From NCBI RefSeq assembly GCF_004791695.1, contig NZ_SRSO01000021.1, forward strand, positions 1 through 64,000: a stretch of 64,000 nucleotides of DNA, given 5' to 3'. Every line of letters begins with the position of its first letter. Positions within the stretch are counted from its first letter, which is position 1. Shown in pieces: positions 56,582 through 64,000 of the stretch. The DNA comes from Flavivirga rizhaonensis. GTDB lineage: Bacteria > Bacteroidota > Bacteroidia > Flavobacteriales > Flavobacteriaceae. Below the pieces are notes generated by a model, which saw only the letters and a program-made list of their open reading frames with translations, was not told the DNA's origin and did not search any database. A program made the translations under genes and the position numbers.

Positions 56582-57785
56582 GTATTTGTTCTATAATTTT
56601 ATTTAATAAATCTTTAGCTACTTCTGCTTTAGATTTTAATTTAAACTCTGTAATAACTTCTTTATTGTCAATAAAAGTAACTTTATTTGTATCCCTTTTA
56701 AAACCTGCTCCTTTATCGTTTAACGAATTTAAAACAATTAAATTTAAATTCTTTCTTTTTAATTTTCCTTTTGCATTCTCAAGTTCATTATTAGTTTCCA
56801 ATGCAAACCCAACTAAATATTGGTTTTTCTTAATCTCTCCTAAAGAAGCTAAAATATCTTTTGTTTTTTCTAACTCTAAAGTTAACGTAGGTGCCTTCTT
56901 TTTTATTTTTTGAGAAGCAACTTCTTTTGGTTTAAAATCTGCTACTGCAGCCGAAAGTATAGCTATATCTACATCTTGAAAATACGTATGTACAGATTCA
57001 TACATCTCTTGTGCACTAACAACCGGAATTGTTTGTATTAAACCATGTGAAACTTTTTGATGTGTGGGACCTGTAACTAAAACAACCTCGGCTCCTAAAT
57101 TTGCTGATGCTTTGGCTATTTCAAACCCCATCTTTCCACTAGAATGGTTTCCTATAAAACGAACCGGATCAATAGCTTCATAAGTTGGTCCTGCCGTTAT
57201 AAGTATTTTTTTTCCTTTTAATGGGAGTTTATCTAAAATATCATTTTCAATAAAAGTAATGATATCTTCCGGCTCTGCCATTCTACCCTCTCCAACTAAA
57301 CCACTTGCTAATTCTCCACTTGTAGCTGGAATCATAATATTCCCGTAATCTTTTAAAGTATTAAAAGAAGCTATTGTACTTGGGTGCTTATACATGTCCA
57401 GGTCCATTGCCGGGGCAAAATACACCGCACATTTTGCCGACAAGTATGTTGCTAGCAAAAAATTATCACTTGTACCATTTGCCATTTTAGAAAGCGTATT
57501 AGCAGTGGCTGGGGCTATTACGAAAATATCGGCCCATAAACCTAAATCTACATGATTATTCCAAATAGCGTTATCATCTTCTTCATTTGTAAAAGACGAA
57601 TATACAGGATGTTTTGAAAGTGTTGATAAGGTTAAAGGTGTTATAAAATCTTTAGAAGCTGGTGTCATAACTACTTTTACGTTAGCACCTGCTTTAATAA
57701 ATAACCTTACTAGTGAAGCAGTTTTATAAGCGGCAATACCAGCACTAATGCCTAAAAGTATATTTTTGCCGCTTAATATTGACAT
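56574..57785 (-). CDS. coaBC: Bifunctional phosphopantothenoylcysteine decarboxylase / phosphopantothenate-cysteine ligase
   Basis: This 403-residue two-domain enzyme makes 4'-phosphopantetheine for CoA. The N-terminal flavoprotein domain shows ILLGISAGIAAYK and the active-site His in WNNHVDLGLWA. The usual PxMNxxMW motif reads PAMDLDMY, and the substrate-clamp motif reads ELASGLVGEGRM with Ser where Escherichia coli Dfp has Cys. The C-terminal CoaB domain is standard (LITAGPTYEAIDPVRFIGN, SSGKMG). It is coupled with the DUF4835 gene and lies eight bases after rpoZ. Confidence 0.95.
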   Translation of the reverse strand: MSILSGKNILLGISAGIAAYKTASLVRLFIKAGANVKVVMTPASKDFITPLTLSTLSKHPVYSSFTNEEDDNAIWNNHVDLGLWADIFVIAPATANTLSKMANGTSDNFLLATYLSAKCAVYFAPAMDLDMYKHPSTIASFNTLKDYGNIMIPATSGELASGLVGEGRMAEPEDIITFIENDILDKLPLKGKKILITAGPTYEAIDPVRFIGNHSSGKMGFEIAKASANLGAEVVLVTGPTHQKVSHGLIQTIPVVSAQEMYESVHTYFQDVDIAILSAAVADFKPKEVASQKIKKKAPTLTLELEKTKDILASLGEIKKNQYLVGFALETNNELENAKGKLKRKNLNLIVLNSLNDKGAGFKRDTNKVTFIDNKEVITEFKLKSKAEVAKDLLNKIIEQIHA

Positions 57786-57793
57786 TTTAAAAA

Positions 57794-58129
57794 TTATTCC
57801 TGAGAATCTTCCTCAGTATTTCTAAAATAAACTTTATCTGTTAACCATTCTTGAACAGCTAATGCATGAGGTTTTGGCAATTTTTCGTAAAATTTAGAAA
57901 CCTCAATTTGCTCTTTATTTTCAAAGATTTCTTCAAGACTATCGTTATAAGTTGCAAATTCTTCCAACTTATCAATAAGTTCTTTTTTAATCTCTGTGTT
58001 AATTTGCTCTGCACGCCTTGCTATTATGGAAATTGACTCGTAGATATTCTCTGTTGGTTCGTCAATCTGATTTCTATCGTACGTTACTGTATTAACTGGA
58101 GCATTGGTTTTTTTTAAATCCATTGTCAT
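57794..58129 (-). CDS. rpoZ: RNA polymerase omega subunit (Bacteroidota type)
   Basis: This 111-residue protein has the arrangement seen in Bacteroidota omega subunits: NIYESISIIARRAEQINTEI as the conserved helix, followed by an acidic tail. Omega supports assembly of RNA polymerase. An in-frame ATG at 58123 would remove two residues. Position between bamD and coaBC supports the assignment; omega is also next to coaBC in other phyla. Confidence 0.85.
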   Translation of the reverse strand: MTMDLKKTNAPVNTVTYDRNQIDEPTENIYESISIIARRAEQINTEIKKELIDKLEEFATYNDSLEEIFENKEQIEVSKFYEKLPKPHALAVQEWLTDKVYFRNTEEDSQE

Positions 58130-58135
58130 TGTTAT

Positions 58136-58966
58136 TTAACTTTTAGTGCTATAATTTTTTAATTCTTCATCTAAAGCCGTTGCCATAACATTAGCTTCTT
58201 CTATATGCTTAGAATCAACATATAGTTTTTTAAATGAAATATAATATTCTTTTGCTTTATTAAGACGATTCTTTTTTAAAGGGACTATTATTCCCTCAAT
58301 GGTCTTTTTATACTCTCTACTGTTAATCGCCAATTTGAAAGCAGAATCTAGTCTATAAAACAAAGCTTCCTCACGAAACGTAGACCCAGGAAAATCAAAA
58401 ATAAAATTATCAAAGGATCTTATTGATGCTGGATAATCGGATATGCGATTATATTGTTTTGCTATACTATATGCTTTCTTTTCAAGTTTATAATCTAATT
58501 CTTTAACTAATTTATTTGCTTCTGGAAGGAATTCAGACTCAGGGAACAAATTTATAAATTCTTGAAGTTTCTCAATGGCTTCTTTTGTTTCCTTTTGATC
58601 TTTACTATAAGCAGGAGACAACATATAATAACTTTTTGCTCCTAAAAAAGAGGCTTCTTCTAACTTCTCACTTTTTGGATAACTAGATGCAAAACGCTCA
58701 AACTGATATCCTGCAACATAATAATCTTTCATTTTATAGAATGAATTAGAATACAAATACATTAGTTTTTCAGCTTGTGGTTTCCCTCTATATTTAGGTA
58801 CAATTTGGGCAAAAAGCCTGTTAGCTTTTGAAAATTTATCCTCGTTATAAAGCGCTTCGCCAATTTTAAACTTATCAGCAATACTCTCAGATTTTAATGC
58901 CTTTTGGTATTCACTACAACTGTTAAAAACAGCAAATATTATTAATATGTAAAAAAGCTTTTTCAT
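58136..58966 (-). CDS. bamD: Outer membrane protein assembly factor BamD
   Basis: This 276-residue lipoprotein (signal ending FAVFNSC) has tetratricopeptide-like repeats: KFKIGEALYNEDKFSKANRL, AGYQFERFASSYPKSEKLEE and KEAIEKLQEFINLFPESEF. It would act at the inner face of the outer membrane with BamA in beta-barrel insertion. It lies six bases before rpoZ in the same operon. Confidence 0.93.
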   Translation of the reverse strand: MKKLFYILIIFAVFNSCSEYQKALKSESIADKFKIGEALYNEDKFSKANRLFAQIVPKYRGKPQAEKLMYLYSNSFYKMKDYYVAGYQFERFASSYPKSEKLEEASFLGAKSYYMLSPAYSKDQKETKEAIEKLQEFINLFPESEFLPEANKLVKELDYKLEKKAYSIAKQYNRISDYPASIRSFDNFIFDFPGSTFREEALFYRLDSAFKLAINSREYKKTIEGIIVPLKKNRLNKAKEYYISFKKLYVDSKHIEEANVMATALDEELKNYSTKS

Positions 58967-59171
58967 TTGTTATCTTCTCTGTTTTAAAAGATCAATCTTA
59001 ATTTTCATCATTAACATCTCAATAATATCGAAATATCAATCATGACTATTTGATAGATTTTTAACAGAACGCAAAATTAAGTTATTAATATGGATTTAAA
59101 AAATATTATTTCAAAGCTAAAATAACTGCTAAAAGTCAGCAATCATAAGGTTTAAGTATTATTTAACAGTC

Positions 59172-60050
59172 CTAAAACTTATTTATAAAAGTTCTTATCT
59201 TTTCTTTTAATTGATTAGATGCTGGAACCACTGGTAATCTTACGGTATCCTGACACAGGTTTAAGGCTTCAAAAACAGCTTTAATCCCTGCTGGATTATT
59301 CTCCTCAAAAATATACCCGATAACATCCATTAGTTTATAATGAAGTTTATACGCTTCTTTTCCTTCATCTTTTAAGCCTAGACGTATCATCTCTGAAAAT
59401 TCTTTAGGAAATGCCTGCCCTATTACTGAAATTACACCTGCTCCACCTGCCAAAACAATTCCCAAAGCTAAATCATCATCTCCCGAAATAATTAAGAAAT
59501 CTTCTGGTTTATTCTTTAATAACTCTAAATATTGAGAAACATTGTTTCCTGCCTCTTTAACACCTATAATGTTTTTAAAATCATTAGCTAAACGTATGGT
59601 CGTTTCTGTTTCCATGTTCTTTGATGTCCTACCTGGAACATTATACAGAATAACATCTATTGGTGAAGCCTCAGAGATAGCTTTAAAGTGCTGATAAACA
59701 CCTTCTTGAGTTGGTTTACTATAGTATGGCGATACAGATAAAATAGCATCTATATTACTTAAATCTGTTGTTTTTATTTCTTCAATAATCGCTGCTGTAT
59801 TACTTCCTCCGATTCCTAAAACCAAGGGTAAACGACCATTATTAGTCTCAGAAATAGTCTTAATTACCTCTTTTTTTTCTTGCTTACTAAGTGTTACACT
59901 TTCTCCTGTTGTACCACAAATCACAAGATAATCGGTGCCATTATCGATATTGAAATTAACAATATTTGCTAAGGCACTATGGTCTACACTCAAATCTGAG
60001 TTAAAAGGTGTAACCAAGGCAACTCCAGTTCCTAAAAACTTACTATTCAT
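59172..60050 (-). CDS. dapA: 4-hydroxy-tetrahydrodipicolinate synthase
   Basis: The enzyme condenses pyruvate and aspartate semialdehyde at the start of the lysine and diaminopimelate pathway. The (beta/alpha)8 fold shows [10 protein letters not shown], the Tyr in [11 protein letters not shown], and the Schiff-base Lys in IIGVKEAGN. The length of 292 is typical. The DUF6913 gene ends two bases upstream and probably shares its promoter. Confidence 0.97.
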   Translation of the reverse strand: MNSKFLGTGVALVTPFNSDLSVDHSALANIVNFNIDNGTDYLVICGTTGESVTLSKQEKKEVIKTISETNNGRLPLVLGIGGSNTAAIIEEIKTTDLSNIDAILSVSPYYSKPTQEGVYQHFKAISEASPIDVILYNVPGRTSKNMETETTIRLANDFKNIIGVKEAGNNVSQYLELLKNKPEDFLIISGDDDLALGIVLAGGAGVISVIGQAFPKEFSEMIRLGLKDEGKEAYKLHYKLMDVIGYIFEENNPAGIKAVFEALNLCQDTVRLPVVPASNQLKEKIRTFINKF

Positions 60051-60052
60051 TC

Positions 60053-60571
60053 TTAAATTTTATTTAATATGGTTAGGTATTTAATAGTCTCTTCTTTAAA
60101 TACGTTAAATTCTTTCAGCTTTGTTTTAATAATTAAATCATTTAAACGCTCATCACTTTGTGCAATGCCTATTTTAAATTGTGCTTTAGATTTTGCTGTC
60201 ATCATCTTTAGTTCTAAAACATCTTTTGTATAGTAACTAACTAAAGCATCATATTTAGTATCTAAAAATGTTTGCAATTCTACATTATTAATGGCGCCCT
60301 TCCAGCCAAAATCTTTAGGATTAAAACAAACATCCCATGACGTCAAAGTATCTTTATCATTTTCAGAAAAAGCTATGATCTTTAATTTATTATCACGAAT
60401 TTTTAAAAAATCGGCAAATACTCTAAATAGTTTAAAGTCATCAATTTCATCAATGTTTAAAATAACACCCAAGCTCTCAATTTTCTTATCAGTAACAGTT
60501 ACGTGTCGTTCTGATAACAATTTGTTTAAGTGCTTTACATTAGATTTTTCTTTAAAACCCTTTAAAATCAT
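60053..60571 (-). CDS. DUF6913 family protein
   Basis: This 172-residue soluble protein of unknown function is conserved upstream of dapA in flavobacteria. Visible features are [19 protein letters not shown] near the N-terminus and the motif [18 protein letters not shown] in the middle. It has no signal peptide or known motif. It is co-directional with dapA with a two-base gap. Confidence 0.8.
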   Translation of the reverse strand: MILKGFKEKSNVKHLNKLLSERHVTVTDKKIESLGVILNIDEIDDFKLFRVFADFLKIRDNKLKIIAFSENDKDTLTSWDVCFNPKDFGWKGAINNVELQTFLDTKYDALVSYYTKDVLELKMMTAKSKAQFKIGIAQSDERLNDLIIKTKLKEFNVFKEETIKYLTILNKI

Positions 60572-60629
60572 TTATCTTTATGCTTTTGCACAAAGGTAGC
60601 AAAAGTACACTCAAAATATTCTTTTATAT

Positions 60630-61388
60630 ATGAGGTTAACACATTTAATTTTTTTGTTATATTTTTTTAACCTTTTTAATTGTAAGCAGGTAAAATTTGA
60701 ATTAGCGAAAATTGAAGGAGAACAAATTCAAATTACAGATACACTAATTGCTAGTTCTGAAATTGAAGCCTTTATAAAACCTTATAGGAATCATATTCAA
60801 AAGGATTTAGATAGTGTTTTAGCTTATTCTGCTAACACCTACTCTAAAAACGATGGGGCACTTAATACGGCTCTTGGAAATTTTATGGCTGATGCTATTT
60901 ATAGCGAAGCTAATCCTATTTTTAAAAAAAGAACCGGTAAAAACATTGATATGGTATTGCTCAATCATGGAGGAATTCGGTCTATTTTATCAAAAGGAAA
61001 CGTAACCAAAAGAACCGCTTATCAATTAATGCCTTTTGAAAATAGCATAGTCGTAGTTGCTTTAAAAAAGAATCAAATAGACAGCCTGATTAATTACTTG
61101 ATTAGAAAAAAGAGACCCCATCCCATATCTAAACTCAAATTAACAATAAACGGAAATGATAAAATAATTGACGTTAAAATAAAAGATAAAAACATTAAAT
61201 CTGATAAAATATATTATGTAGTAACTAATGATTATTTATACAACGGTGGAGACAATATGACATTTTTTAAAACGAACGACAGCCTGTACGTCTTAAATTA
61301 CAAAATTAGAAATGCTTTAATTGATAATTTTAAAAAGATAGATACCATTAAGCCAGTAATAGACAACAGATTCATTCAAATAAAATAA
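60630..61388 (+). CDS. 5'-nucleotidase C-terminal domain protein
   Basis: This 252-residue protein matches the substrate-binding C-terminal domain of UshA-type 5'-nucleotidases (ALGNFMADAIYSE; LLNHGGIRSILSKGNVTKRT; QLMPFENSIVVVALK). A short hydrophobic N-terminus with CKQ suggests a lipoprotein or signal peptide. It lacks the catalytic metallophosphatase domain, which the next gene encodes seven bases downstream. Together they equal one UshA-like enzyme with the domains in reversed order. Confidence 0.9.
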   Translation: MRLTHLIFLLYFFNLFNCKQVKFELAKIEGEQIQITDTLIASSEIEAFIKPYRNHIQKDLDSVLAYSANTYSKNDGALNTALGNFMADAIYSEANPIFKKRTGKNIDMVLLNHGGIRSILSKGNVTKRTAYQLMPFENSIVVVALKKNQIDSLINYLIRKKRPHPISKLKLTINGNDKIIDVKIKDKNIKSDKIYYVVTNDYLYNGGDNMTFFKTNDSLYVLNYKIRNALIDNFKKIDTIKPVIDNRFIQIK

Positions 61389-61395
61389 AAAGTAT

Positions 61396-62313
61396 ATGAA
61401 GCGTAGAGATTTTATACAACAAGCCTCTGCTGGAACTGCATTAGTAACCCTTGGCGGTTTAGGCTTACAGTCTTTTACAACCGCATCAAAATCTAAAAAA
61501 ATAACGATTCTACATACTAACGATGTACACAGTCATATTGATCCTTTTGGACCTGAAGATGGTAGAAATGCCAATAAAGGAGGGGTTGCCAGAAGAGCTA
61601 GTTTAATTGAATCTATTAGACAAAAAAATCCGAATACATTATTATTGGATGCGGGCGATATTTTTCAAGGCACACCTTATTTTAATTATTATGGTGGTGA
61701 ATTAGAATTTAAATTAATGAGTAAACTAAAATACGATGCTGCTACTATAGGCAATCATGATTTCGATAATGGTATTGATGGTTTATATGCACAGCTAGAG
61801 CATGCAAAATTTCAATTTGTTTCAGCCAATTATGACTTTTCTAATACTATAATGGACACGCATACAAAACCATATAAAGTATTCCAAAAGGATAACATAA
61901 AAATAGGCGTTTTTGGACTTGGAATAGAACTAAACGGACTGGTTGATCCATCCATGTTCAAAGAAACAAAATACTTAGACCCTGTTGAGACTGCTCAAGA
62001 CATGTCTAGAATTTTAAAAACAGAAGAACACTGCGATTTAGTAATCTGTTTATCCCATTTAGGATATAACTACAAAAAAGACCCAAATAAAATAAGTGAT
62101 TTAAAATTAGCTGCCGCCACTAAAGACATCCATTTAATTATTGGCGGACATACTCATACCTTTTTATCAAAACCAACTATTGTTAAAAATATTGAAGAAA
62201 AAAATATGCTTGTAAACCAAGTTGGATGTTACGGTATTAATCTTGGTAAAATTGATTTTCATTTTGATTCGAGCAAGAATATTTCAGCAAACGGAACTTC
62301 AATAATAGTTTAA
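61396..62313 (+). CDS. Metallophosphatase half of a 5'-nucleotidase, Tat-exported
   Basis: This 305-residue protein begins with a twin-arginine signal (MKRRDFIQQASAG, then a hydrophobic stretch). The calcineurin-like metal site is complete: HTNDVHSH, DAGDIFQG, GNHDFD, SHLGYNY and GGHTHTF. It should hydrolyse nucleotides or other phosphoesters in the periplasm together with the upstream C-terminal-domain protein. Its stop overlaps the convergent membrane protein's stop by four bases (TTAA). Confidence 0.93.
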   Translation: MKRRDFIQQASAGTALVTLGGLGLQSFTTASKSKKITILHTNDVHSHIDPFGPEDGRNANKGGVARRASLIESIRQKNPNTLLLDAGDIFQGTPYFNYYGGELEFKLMSKLKYDAATIGNHDFDNGIDGLYAQLEHAKFQFVSANYDFSNTIMDTHTKPYKVFQKDNIKIGVFGLGIELNGLVDPSMFKETKYLDPVETAQDMSRILKTEEHCDLVICLSHLGYNYKKDPNKISDLKLAAATKDIHLIIGGHTHTFLSKPTIVKNIEEKNMLVNQVGCYGINLGKIDFHFDSSKNISANGTSIIV

Positions 62314-63059
62314 GCTAAAATATTGTCTGAAGAATATCTTTCCCTTAACTTATAAATAGTCGCTTTATACCTATTATCAACAATCATATATTTAAAAATA
62401 AAATAGAGTCCTACTGCATAAAGCGCTCTATAAAGCAATTCAAAACTCCAATGGTACAAGTAATAAAGGTTAACATAATTTAAAATAGTAGAAAACCCTA
62501 TAAAAATTGCAGCCACTAAAAATAAAATAGATTGTTTTGTTTGTGTATTTAAATACACTCCAAAAGAGATAAAGGCTAGTATAATTAAAGCCAAACTTTT
62601 TAAACCAAATAAAAGTACTTCTGTTTGATCTGGAATAATAACTTTTAGTACACTATATAAGGTGTATAAGAAGAATACATTTATTACAAAAACACCTAAT
62701 AGGTAAAGCCCTATCAATTTGTCTATTTTCAACAGCTTAAACTTTGGCATAACTATGGCAATTAAATACAAATAGCTTAAAAAGTAAAGAATACTGGAAA
62801 CTTTAATATAAATTTCATTTGAAAAAAAAGTTAATGAAAGATCTCCCAAGAATGCAAACAATAAAAAAGAAATAAAAATAACTCCTAGAATTTTATACTT
62901 TAAAAGATAAAATATTAAAAATGCTGGTATAAATAGAGCCATTGTTGATTTTAACAATAATGAATCTTGAGTAAAAGCTACAAAAAAATTTATTGCAATT
63001 AATCCTAATAAAGCACAAAAAAACGTTTTATCGAAAGTAAGGTTAAGGCTATTTTTCAT
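62310..63059 (-). CDS. Polytopic membrane protein, possibly YhhN (lysoplasmalogenase)-like
   Basis: This 249-residue protein has about eight membrane helices. The segment STMALFIPAFLIFYLL followed by LFAFLGDLSLTF resembles the YhhN/TMEM86 lysoplasmalogenase family, which cleaves vinyl-ether lysolipids. The match is weak, and a Bacteroidota-specific family is equally possible. Its C-terminal half resembles the truncated protein encoded at 63628. It is convergent with the metallophosphatase gene. Confidence 0.5.
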   Translation of the reverse strand: MKNSLNLTFDKTFFCALLGLIAINFFVAFTQDSLLLKSTMALFIPAFLIFYLLKYKILGVIFISFLLFAFLGDLSLTFFSNEIYIKVSSILYFLSYLYLIAIVMPKFKLLKIDKLIGLYLLGVFVINVFFLYTLYSVLKVIIPDQTEVLLFGLKSLALIILAFISFGVYLNTQTKQSILFLVAAIFIGFSTILNYVNLYYLYHWSFELLYRALYAVGLYFIFKYMIVDNRYKATIYKLRERYSSDNILA

Positions 63060-63240
63060 GGTTTCTGAGGTTAGTAGGTTATTCCAAATATAAAAATATA
63101 ATTCTTTTTTAACGATAAAATCATGCTTTTTATCGGTATTAATTAAAAAATATACCGTTTATCTATTAAAATTGAATTCAGAAATGATAAGTATCTGTAA
63201 ATAAAACGTCTAAATTTTAAGATTATAAATTTTACTCAAA

Positions 63241-63624
63241 ATGAAAAAACATTTACCTCTAGTCTTAAGAATAATTGTTGCCGTTATTTTAATACAAACA
63301 TTGCGTTTTAAATTTACTGCACATCCAGATAGTGTCTATATTTTTAATCGTGTAGGCCTAGAACCTTATGGTAGAATTGGCATTGGAATTTTAGAACTTA
63401 TTGCAGGTATACTTTTACTTATCCCCAAGACCATATGGGCAGGTGCTGTACTTACTTTAGGTGTGATAAGTGGCGCTATATTAATACATTTAACACAGCT
63501 TGGAATTGAAGTGAATAATGATGGAGGTGTTTTATTTATTACTGCTATTGTTACGTTTATACTTTCGGCAGTAATTCTTTATATATATAAAAAAGATATT
63601 CCGTTTATAAAAAAGGCTGGATAG
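63241..63624 (+). CDS. DoxX-family membrane protein
   Basis: This 127-residue protein has four helices and the DoxX pattern (LVLRIIVAVILIQTLRFKF; YGRIGIGILELIAGILLLI). Members are linked to redox metabolism, but the role here is unknown. Its stop codon lies four bases from the convergent membrane protein's stop. It sits between two related membrane protein genes on the opposite strand. Confidence 0.8.
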   Translation: MKKHLPLVLRIIVAVILIQTLRFKFTAHPDSVYIFNRVGLEPYGRIGIGILELIAGILLLIPKTIWAGAVLTLGVISGAILIHLTQLGIEVNNDGGVLFITAIVTFILSAVILYIYKKDIPFIKKAG

Positions 63625-63627
63625 TAT

Positions 63628-64000
63628 TTATTCCATTGCCATATACCTCTCTTCTTCATTCAAAACATTTAATAGTTTTGCTTGTTGATAGAAAAAGTAA
63701 AAAGCAACTAGCGTAAGCGTAGTAGAGATAAAGTTAAGCAAGCTCCTTTGTGCTATATAAAAATACGCCACTTGCATGACTTCTGAAAAGACAATACACA
63801 ATGCTCCTATAAATAAATACAAAGACTTCTTATTATCTCTGTAAAAATAATTCAATAATGCTACAGATAACAATAGAAGCATAACAATGTTGTATACCAT
63901 CTCTAGATAATATTCATTTTCCATATTAAAATTAGGCTCCAATATTACTTGTAAAACATATACTAAATATACATTCAAAATTGCTAAAACAATTAAATGA
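63628..64000 (-). CDS. Membrane protein, 5' end beyond the window
   Basis: The frame ends at 63628 and stays open to the window edge. The visible 124 residues contain three to four helices (YNIVMLLLLSVALLNYF; YLFIGALCIVFSEVMQVAYFY; FISTTLTLVAFYFFYQ). Candidate start codons in view, such as TTG at 63978, would cut into a hydrophobic helix, so the true start is likely outside. The C-terminal part is similar in layout to the protein encoded at 62310, so the two are probably paralogues. Confidence 0.6.
   Translation of the reverse strand, partial: HLIVLAILNVYLVYVLQVILEPNFNMENEYYLEMVYNIVMLLLLSVALLNYFYRDNKKSLYLFIGALCIVFSEVMQVAYFYIAQRSLLNFISTTLTLVAFYFFYQQAKLLNVLNEEERYMAME

Overview
The window looks like a chromosomal segment of a marine-type member of the Flavobacteriaceae (Bacteroidota). 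The evidence is the AT-rich composition (about one third G+C by eye), a type IX secretion C-terminal sorting domain, the gliding genes gldF and gldG beside dnaN, Bacteroidota-type lipoprotein signals, TAnnTTTG-like promoter boxes, and family-typical genes such as DUF4835, DUF6913, BatA-domain and Bacteroidota-type RpoZ proteins.

Layout. 0-6 kb: a large secreted GH98-type glycosidase and an MsbA-like ABC exporter, both on the minus strand. 6-10.5 kb: an accessory stretch with a DinB-like protein, a large SF1 helicase interrupted by one in-frame TAA just before its Walker B motif, and a methyltransferase. 10.6-15.9 kb: a GH43 lipoprotein, a fumarylacetoacetase-family enzyme, and a cNMP/CBS/DUF294 signalling protein joined to a DnaQ-like exonuclease. 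15.9-21.4 kb, minus strand: acetyl-CoA synthetase, an acetate-type sodium symporter with its DUF4212 partner, and an alanine/glycine symporter. Together with DUF294/DnaQ this reads as an acetate uptake and activation module. 21.6-26.8 kb: alpha carbonic anhydrase, membrane acyltransferase, TfoX-like protein, serine hydrolase and a PagL-like outer membrane protein.

26.8-29 kb is the most unusual part. A decayed reading frame and a small XRE regulator are followed by a short gene, an 89-base imperfect palindrome, an esterase gene, a 133-base imperfect palindrome, and a small membrane ORF that runs into the 3' end of purC. The outer ends of both palindromes are each one base from the integron attC core consensus (RYYYAAC...GTTRRRY). 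The layout is ORF-palindrome-ORF-palindrome-ORF, as in an integrase-less cassette cluster (CALIN). No integrase is present.

29-37 kb: purC, phoH, a SAM hydroxide adenosyltransferase, two small enzymes, then gldF - unknown gene - gldG - dnaN. An extra two-TM gene is translationally coupled between gldF and gldG. After dnaN comes a 143-base MITE-like palindrome and a bidirectional terminator. 37.5-42.5 kb: a DUF4870 protein, a cytochrome c lipoprotein, a universal stress protein, two tandem M28 peptidases and tRNA-His. 42.9-47.7 kb: an operon of a BatA-domain protein, a dihydroorotase homologue lacking its metal ligands, and four small genes. 48-60.6 kb, minus strand: a housekeeping run with a two-component system, coaE, a YbbR protein, a glycosyltransferase, fabI, recN, DUF4835, coaBC, rpoZ, bamD, dapA and DUF6913. 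60.6-64 kb: a 5'-nucleotidase split into two genes in reversed domain order, two related membrane proteins and a DoxX protein. The last gene runs off the window.

All assignments rest on reading translated sequences and motifs without database searches. Family names with confidence below about 0.6 are tentative.
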